DNA of 38,749 bases, taken from the NCBI GenBank assembly GCA_937951645.1, contig CALFBM010000037.1:1-38749 (forward strand). The letters run 5' to 3'. The notes below the pieces were generated by a model. It had not been told where the DNA came from. It was given only the letters and a program-made list of their open reading frames with translations, and did not search any database. This DNA comes from an uncultured Rhizobiaceae group bacterium. GTDB lineage: Bacteria > Pseudomonadota > Alphaproteobacteria > Rhizobiales > Rhizobiaceae. How positions within the stretch are numbered: the stretch's first letter is position 1; each line of letters begins with the position of its first letter. The position numbers and the translations under genes were made by a program. Below are positions 34,796 to 38,749 of this stretch, one piece after another.

Positions 34796-36403
34796 TTAAT
34801 CGAGATCAAATTCAAGTGTTTTTACTTGTTGGAAAAGGCCAGTATCCATGAGCGATTTAACCACACCACCATTAGGTTGTTCATCAAGATATAAAAGCGC
34901 AATTGCATCACCACCTGCCTCATTACGACCCAAATGGAAGTTTGCAATATTGAGATTTGCCTCGCCCATGGCTTTACCCAATGTCCCAATGATACCGGGC
35001 TCGTCATGGTTGGTTGTATAAAGCATGTGACGACCAACGTCTGCATCCATATTAATACCTTTAATCTGGATGAAGCGTGGTTTGCCATCAGAAAAGACCG
35101 TACCGGCAATAGAGCGTTGCTGGTTTTTTGTCGTGATCACAAGTTTCATGTAACTGTCATAGATACCGGACTTGTCCTGCTTGGTTTCAGAAACCTGAAT
35201 GCCACGCTCTTTCACCATGATGGGTGCAGATACCATGTTTACATCTGCAACCTGCGGGCGAATAAGACCTGCAAGTGTAGCACTTGTGAGCGCGTTCGTG
35301 TTCATGCTTGCAATTGCGCCATCATAAATGATTTCAACTTTCTGAATTGGATCATCATTTACCTGCCCGACAAAAGCTCCAAGATATCCTGCCAGTTTGA
35401 TAAAAGGCATCAGACGCGGAGCTTCTTCGGCAGTGATTGATGGCATGTTAATCGCGTTGGAAACTGCACCATTGATCAGGAAATCGGACATTTGTTCAGC
35501 CACCTGAATGGCAACATTTTCCTGTGCTTCGCACGTTGCTGCGCCAAGGTGAGGTGTACAAACAACGTTTGGCAGCCCAAACAATGGACTTGCTTCTGCA
35601 GGCTCAACTTCAAATACATCAAAGCCTGCGCCAGCGACCTTGCCAGCCTTGATGGCATCAGCAAGGGCGTTTTCATCAACCAGACCACCACGCGCACAAT
35701 TTACGATACGCACGCCATCCTTCATTTTGGCGATTGCATCTGCGTTAAGCATCATGGCTGTTTTTTCGGTCTTGGGTACGTGAAGTGTAATGAAATCTGC
35801 ACGCGGCAGGAGTTCATCCAGTTCCACTTTCTCAACGCCAAGCTGCTTGGCACGCTCTTCTGACAAGAAAGGGTCAAACGCAATTACCTTCATTCGAAGA
35901 CCAATCGCGCGCTCGGCGACGATGGCACCAATGTTACCACAGCCAATAAGGCCAAGTGTTTTATTGGTAATTTCAACGCCCATGAACTTGGATTTTTCCC
36001 ACTTGCCAGCCTGTGTGGAAACATCAGCCGCAGGAATTTGTCTTGCAACCGCAAACATCAGCGAGATCGCATGTTCAGCTGTAGTGATTGAATTCCCAAA
36101 AGGGGTATTCATTACTATGATGCCTTTACGGGATGCGGCAGGGATTTCAATATTATCAACGCCAATGCCTGCGCGACCCACAACCTTGAGACGTCCGGCT
36201 TTTTCTATAAGCTTGGCGGTTACCTTTGTTGCAGAGCGAATGGCAAGGCCATCATATTGGTCAATAACATCGTAAAGTGCACCCTTGTCTTTCCCAAGCT
36301 CAGGTTGAAAATCAACATCAATGCCTTTTTCACGGAAGATGTTTACAGCAGTTTCAGAGAGTTTGTCAGAGACAAGTACACGGGGTTTGGTATTTGAAGC
36401 CAT
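34796..36403 (-). CDS. serA: D-3-phosphoglycerate dehydrogenase SerA
   Basis: First enzyme of serine synthesis, oxidising 3-phosphoglycerate with NAD. 535 residues, the long form. The catalytic half has the NAD loop GLIGCGNIGAIVAERA, then NCARGGLVDE (catalytic Arg), EVEPAEASPL (Glu) and TPHLGAATCEAQENVA (His). An intervening ASB domain (about 320-455) and a C-terminal ACT domain (HDEPGIIGTLGKAMGEANLNIANFHLGR) suggest serine feedback control. ATG 36403 has AAGGAGG with 5-nt spacing, the best ribosome-binding site I see in the window, and begins MASNTKPRVLVSDKL. A longer open frame upstream to 36724 overlaps serC and is not real coding sequence. serC ends 34 nt upstream. Confidence 0.97.
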   Translation of the reverse strand: MASNTKPRVLVSDKLSETAVNIFREKGIDVDFQPELGKDKGALYDVIDQYDGLAIRSATKVTAKLIEKAGRLKVVGRAGIGVDNIEIPAASRKGIIVMNTPFGNSITTAEHAISLMFAVARQIPAADVSTQAGKWEKSKFMGVEITNKTLGLIGCGNIGAIVAERAIGLRMKVIAFDPFLSEERAKQLGVEKVELDELLPRADFITLHVPKTEKTAMMLNADAIAKMKDGVRIVNCARGGLVDENALADAIKAGKVAGAGFDVFEVEPAEASPLFGLPNVVCTPHLGAATCEAQENVAIQVAEQMSDFLINGAVSNAINMPSITAEEAPRLMPFIKLAGYLGAFVGQVNDDPIQKVEIIYDGAIASMNTNALTSATLAGLIRPQVADVNMVSAPIMVKERGIQVSETKQDKSGIYDSYMKLVITTKNQQRSIAGTVFSDGKPRFIQIKGINMDADVGRHMLYTTNHDEPGIIGTLGKAMGEANLNIANFHLGRNEAGGDAIALLYLDEQPNGGVVKSLMDTGLFQQVKTLEFDLD

Positions 36404-36437
36404 TTTGGCCTCCTTCATGAATTTTAATAAAATTATA

Positions 36438-37604
36438 TTAAGCGAGTGTTGCAAGTTGCTGTTGGAAGGCCCACTCAAGCCAAGGCATAAGTGCTTGCAA
36501 GTCAGAGGTTTCAACTGTGGCACCTGCCCAGATGCGTAGCCCTGATGGTGCATCGCGGTAAGATCCAATATCCAGAGCAACGTTTTCAGCTTCAAGCAAT
36601 TGAACCATGCCTTTTGCAAAAGCTGCTTGCTCATCTGCCGCAAGTGCTGCAATGCGTGGATCTGTGATTGAAAGGCATACAGATGTATTGGAGCGGGTTG
36701 CAGGATCAATTGCCAGGTTTTCAAGCCATGGCGTTTTACTTACAAAAGCATCAATCACTGCAAAGTTTTCATCCGCACGCTTTAAAAGACCTTCAAGACC
36801 ACCAATTTCTTTCGACCATTCCAGTGCATCAATATAATCTTCAACACAAAGCATGGAAGGCGTATTAATGGTGGCACCATCAAAAATACTGGTGTTTAAT
36901 TTGCCACTTTTTGTTAAACGAAAAATCTTCGGAAGCGGCCATGCAGGCGTGTAAGTCTCCAAACGCTCAACAGCGCGTGGTGACAAGATAAGCATCCCGT
37001 GTGCACCTTCACCACCAAGAACCTTCTGCCATGAGAAAGTTACAACATCGAGTTTTGGAAAGTCCAGATCCTGGGCAAATGCAGCAGAAGTTGCGTCACA
37101 AATGGTAAGACCGGCACGCTCAGCAGGGATGAAATCCGCGTTTGGAACGCGAACGCCTGAGGTGGTTCCGTTCCAGGTGAAGACAACGTCATTGTCAAAA
37201 TTGATTTCACGAAGATCAGGAAGATGGCCATAGTCTGCCCTAATCAGACGCATATTCTCAAGCTTGAGTTGTTTAACAGCGTCAGTAATCCAGCCTTCAC
37301 CAAAGCTTTCCCATGCAAGCATGTCGACGCCGCGTTCACCAAGCAGGTTCCACATGGCCATTTCAACAGCGCCAGTATCAGAAGCAGGCACAATGCCGAT
37401 GTAATAATCATCAGGCACTTGTAGAACTTCGCGTGTTAGATCAATTGCAAGTTTGAGTTTGGCTTTACCTTCCTTGGCACGGTGTGAGCGACCAAGAGAA
37501 GCATTCTTCAATTTTTCGAAAGACCATCCTGGGCGCTTTGTGCACGGACCAGAAGAAAAACGCGGATTTTCCGGCCGCGTAGCCGGGTGTTGTATCATAT
37601 TCAT
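36438..37604 (-). CDS. serC: Phosphoserine aminotransferase SerC
   Basis: PLP enzyme making phosphoserine from 3-phosphohydroxypyruvate and glutamate; the second step of the pathway begun by the SerA encoded downstream. 388 residues, the alphaproteobacterial length. [13 protein letters not shown] and [13 protein letters not shown] mark the N-terminus, [17 protein letters not shown] a C-terminal family segment, and [19 protein letters not shown] holds the PLP lysine (about 195-215). The start is ATG 37604 (MNMIQHP); ATG 37598 is two codons in. The mRNA leader appears structured (see the serC leader element). Confidence 0.95.
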   Translation of the reverse strand: MNMIQHPATRPENPRFSSGPCTKRPGWSFEKLKNASLGRSHRAKEGKAKLKLAIDLTREVLQVPDDYYIGIVPASDTGAVEMAMWNLLGERGVDMLAWESFGEGWITDAVKQLKLENMRLIRADYGHLPDLREINFDNDVVFTWNGTTSGVRVPNADFIPAERAGLTICDATSAAFAQDLDFPKLDVVTFSWQKVLGGEGAHGMLILSPRAVERLETYTPAWPLPKIFRLTKSGKLNTSIFDGATINTPSMLCVEDYIDALEWSKEIGGLEGLLKRADENFAVIDAFVSKTPWLENLAIDPATRSNTSVCLSITDPRIAALAADEQAAFAKGMVQLLEAENVALDIGSYRDAPSGLRIWAGATVETSDLQALMPWLEWAFQQQLATLA

Positions 37605-37664
37605 AATGAACTAACCTTACAGATAGTGAGCCCCTCGTTGGGGAGGGGTGGCCCACAATCTGGG
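37605..37664 (-). ncRNA. Structured serC leader, candidate serC RNA motif
   Basis: Immediately upstream of serC, the minus strand has a GC-rich hairpin in an otherwise AT-rich region. The stem CCCCTC/GAGGGG with a 6-nt loop (37631-37648) is extended by GTGGG/CTCAC (37652-37656 with 37626-37630) across a 3-nt bulge. A competing CCCA/TGGG pairing (37652-37655 with 37661-37664) uses the same bases, so two folds exclude each other if transcription starts far enough upstream. Placement before serC-serA matches what I recall of the alphaproteobacterial serC RNA motif found by comparative genomics. Its ligand, if any, is unknown. I cannot run the covariance model. Confidence 0.55.
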
Positions 37665-37690
37665 TAACTCGAAACCCCTGAAATTGTCAA
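37662..37690 (-). promoter_or_regulatory. Predicted serC promoter
   Basis: A perfect -35 TTGACA (37685-37690, minus strand) is followed after 17 nt by TTACCC (37662-37667), a poor -10. Transcription would start near 37655, at the foot of the leader hairpin. The -35 is convincing; the -10 is a guess. Confidence 0.4.
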
Positions 37691-37754
37691 GCAGTTCCAT
37701 TAAAAAGGCCCTTTTTGCATTGCTGCATCATGTAGCTTGGAACGGGTTCTTGCA

Positions 37755-37769
37755 GAACGATGTAGGAAC
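37755..37769 (-). promoter_or_regulatory. LexA-type SOS box 1
   Basis: GAAC-GATGTAG-GAAC, an exact match to the direct-repeat LexA box of alphaproteobacteria (GAAC-N7-GAAC, equal to GTTC-N7-GTTC on the other strand). It lies 187 nt before the HTH gene start and about 65 nt upstream of the serC -35, so serC is a less likely target. Confidence 0.6.
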
Positions 37770-37770
37770 A

Positions 37771-37789
37771 TGTGCCAAAAAGTGGCACA
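37771..37789. promoter_or_regulatory. Operator-like inverted repeat between the two SOS boxes
   Basis: TGTGCCA-AAAAG-TGGCACA is a perfect inverted repeat with 7-bp arms. It sits between the two LexA boxes, upstream of the predicted -35 of the HTH gene. A dimeric regulator could bind here, possibly the HTH protein itself. No known operator matches that I can recall. Confidence 0.45.
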
Positions 37790-37792
37790 AAT

Positions 37793-37822
37793 CTGACACA
37801 TCATGTTCTAGTCTCGTTCTAA
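37793..37822 (+). promoter_or_regulatory. Predicted promoter of the HTH gene with LexA-type SOS box 2 inside it
   Basis: CTGACA (37793-37798) and TTCTAA (37817-37822) are 18 nt apart, a fair promoter. GTTC-TAGTCTC-GTTC at 37805-37819 is an exact LexA box. It fills the spacer and overlaps the -10, the standard position for LexA repression. The predicted transcription start is near 37829. Confidence 0.6.
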
Positions 37823-37828
37823 AAGAAA

Positions 37829-37859
37829 ACGCCGCCCCATCGGTCAATGGGAACGGCGT
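37829..37859 (+). other. GC-rich leader hairpin of the HTH gene
   Basis: ACGCCG (37829-37834) pairs with CGGCGT (37854-37859), and CCCAT with ATGGG inside, leaving a 6-nt loop. The predicted transcription start is at or next to the first base of the stem, so the mRNA would begin with this hairpin, followed by about 96 nt of leader. It could stabilise the 5' end. On the minus strand it is followed by TTTTCTTTTAG and would resemble a terminator, but no minus-strand gene lies upstream. Confidence 0.5.
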
Positions 37860-37955
37860 AGATCTGAATTCAGAATGCTTGGTAAGAGCAAAGAAAACAT
37901 ACCATTCTGGTGTCATAGGCACAAGCTTTAATAAAACAGATATGGCGGTGCTATC

Positions 37956-38606
37956 ATGAGCACATTTGCTATATCGAGTAGTCTTCTAAATTCAGCATTA
38001 GTGAAACGGCAAACAACTACTGAAGATGTTCAATATCTAACTGGTGAGAAAACAGGCAAAGGGCCAACTAAAAAGCGTTCTCCTTTGAAACGCTTTTATC
38101 GAAAATATCAAAAATCCCCAGATCGTGCTGCATCTTGGATGAGGCGGCGAAGACTTGGTTCAAAGAGCATAGCCATGCCCAGCGAGATTTGTGATCTATT
38201 TACTGAGGGTGAACGTGCATCACTCAATATCATTGCAAACGTTATTAGAGAGCATGGCACTTGTGAGTGGCCTTTGGATAAGATTGCGGCGATTGCTGGT
38301 GTCTGTCGTAGAACTGTTCAAAATGCTATCGTAGCCGCTCGTGAAGCAGGATTGCTTAGTATTCAATTACGCCCTGTACGCGGACGTAAGAACCTTCCTA
38401 ATGTAATCAAGATAGTAAATGACCGCTGGCTATCATGGCTAAAGCGGATCAGATCTTCTTTTCATTTGGCTATAGGGTGCAAAACGATGCACCCCACGGG
38501 TGAACAGATATATAATAGAACTCAAATAAGTGAAAAGTCGGCACCTTTAGCATCAGTTGAGATAGCAGTTGATGGGCTTATGAAGGGGAAGAAGCCTGAT
38601 GATTGA
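37956..38606 (+). CDS. Orphan helix-turn-helix (winged-helix) protein, replication-protein-like
   Basis: A 216-residue, strongly basic protein. Residues about 38-70 are very Lys/Arg-rich (KKRSPLKRFYRKYQKSPDRA, then WMRRRRLG). A winged helix spans about 78-155: FTEGERASLNIIANVI, then the HTH PLDKIAAIAGVCRRTVQNAI (about 106-125), AAREAGLLSI and a wing RPVRGRKNLPNVIKIV. The layout is like the HTH_36-type DNA-binding domain found in phage and plasmid replication proteins. From memory, similar proteins occur as orphans in many Rhizobiales genomes. Function is unknown; DNA binding is inferred. Two LexA boxes upstream suggest DNA-damage induction. It has no partner gene in the window. Confidence 0.75.
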   Translation: MSTFAISSSLLNSALVKRQTTTEDVQYLTGEKTGKGPTKKRSPLKRFYRKYQKSPDRAASWMRRRRLGSKSIAMPSEICDLFTEGERASLNIIANVIREHGTCEWPLDKIAAIAGVCRRTVQNAIVAAREAGLLSIQLRPVRGRKNLPNVIKIVNDRWLSWLKRIRSSFHLAIGCKTMHPTGEQIYNRTQISEKSAPLASVEIAVDGLMKGKKPDD

Positions 38607-38639
38607 GCAATCTAAGTTCCATTGCTCTGGGTTAGCTCC

Positions 38640-38656
38640 CCCGTCTTCGAGACGGG
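38640..38656 (+). terminator. Hairpin downstream of the HTH gene
   Basis: CCCGTCT-TCG-AGACGGG is a perfect 7-bp stem with a 3-nt loop, 33 nt past the HTH stop. It is followed by AACGCTTTAGC, with only three U residues, so it may be a weak or Rho-assisted terminator. Confidence 0.45.
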
Positions 38657-38685
38657 AACGCTTTAGCACAGCTTTTGATGAATGA

Positions 38686-38749
38686 TCATACTCTCCAGAA
38701 AAATGAACCACCCGAAGGGGTTTCTGGCTCATTTTTCTGGAGAGTATGA
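38686..38749. repeat. 21-bp perfect inverted repeat at the window end
   Basis: The 21 bases at 38686-38706 are the exact reverse complement of the last 21 bases (38729-38749). The 22-nt centre holds a further small stem, AACC-A-CC-CGAA-GG-GGTT. The arms include CCAGAAAAATGA/TCATTTTTCTGG, so on either strand a U-rich segment lies inside the stem. Because the repeat ends exactly at the window edge, its true outer boundary is unknown. It may be a strong terminator, the end of a mobile element, or a contig-end artefact. Confidence 0.8.

Noticed and set aside
36404-36724. N-terminal extension of the serA open frame
   Set aside because: It overlaps the serC coding sequence in another frame. The strong AAGGAGG and the family start place serA at 36403.
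37702-37716. AAAAAGG-C-CCTTTTT palindrome upstream of the serC promoter
   Set aside because: Simple A/T-tract symmetry with a 1-nt centre and no gene ending nearby for it to terminate.
37766-37808. Larger outer inverted repeat GAACATG ... CATGTTC around the TGTGCCA repeat
   Set aside because: Its bases coincide with GAAC/GTTC half-sites of the two oppositely oriented LexA boxes, which explains the symmetry.
37648-37959. 103-codon plus-strand open frame ending in ATGA overlap with the HTH gene
   Set aside because: It starts inside the serC leader and runs through both LexA boxes, the inverted repeats and the hairpin. Its product has no protein-like pattern and no ribosome-binding site.
1-38749. 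CRISPR arrays, tRNA/rRNA genes, insertion sequences, toxin-antitoxin or phage-defence genes
   Set aside because: Looked for on both strands; no regularly spaced repeats, no tRNA-like cloverleaf segments, and no recognisable transposase, integrase or defence protein.

Overview
The window looks like chromosomal backbone from a low-GC alphaproteobacterium of the order Hyphomicrobiales (Rhizobiales). Gene order supports this: trpF-trpB-trpA-accD-folC faces trxA-addA-addB-murU-tsaE/amgK-divL. Next come ahcY, then ptsH-EIIA-hprK-chvG-chvI with pckA diverging from chvI. Family features agree: an HprK reduced to its C-terminal domain, an AccD with a degenerate zinc ribbon, a DivL pseudokinase with Tyr at the phosphoacceptor position, an MbfA iron exporter behind an Irr-type box, and LexA boxes of the GTTC-N7-GTTC type. 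I cannot name the genus from the sequence alone.

Layout. 1-4035: RNase D (cut by the window edge) and undecaprenyl-diphosphatase on the minus strand, divergent from a GST, queG and an SDR epimerase. 4116-9166: tryptophan, fatty-acid and folate genes on the plus strand. 9229-21210: a long minus-strand run for cell-cycle control (divL), tRNA t6A and cell-wall sugar recycling (tsaE-amgK fusion, murU), double-strand-break repair (addB, addA) and thioredoxin. 21411-26796: ahcY with its own promoter and operator-like palindrome, then the regulatory PTS (HPr, EIIA, HprK) downstream of the ChvG/ChvI two-component system. 27092-30916: pckA converging on a bifunctional class A PBP. 30917-34614 is the least conserved part: an acyltransferase, a Tat-signal protein of unknown function, a possible gene remnant, a small membrane protein and mbfA. 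34741-37690: the serine operon serC-serA with a structured 5' leader. 37691-38749: an orphan winged-helix protein behind two LexA boxes and hairpins, ending in a 21-bp inverted repeat at the window edge.

The most interesting signals are regulatory: (1) two LexA-type SOS boxes 50 bp apart in opposite orientation upstream of an uncharacterised HTH gene, with a leader hairpin placed near the predicted transcription start; (2) a 22-nt palindrome overlapping the ahcY -10 box; (3) a perfect Irr-type box at the mbfA start site; (4) a leader hairpin before serC matching what I recall of the alphaproteobacterial serC RNA motif; (5) the 21-bp terminal inverted repeat. No CRISPR array, insertion sequence, tRNA or rRNA gene was recognised. 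No clearly undescribed multi-gene system is visible. The SOS-box/HTH locus is the best candidate for something uncharacterised.
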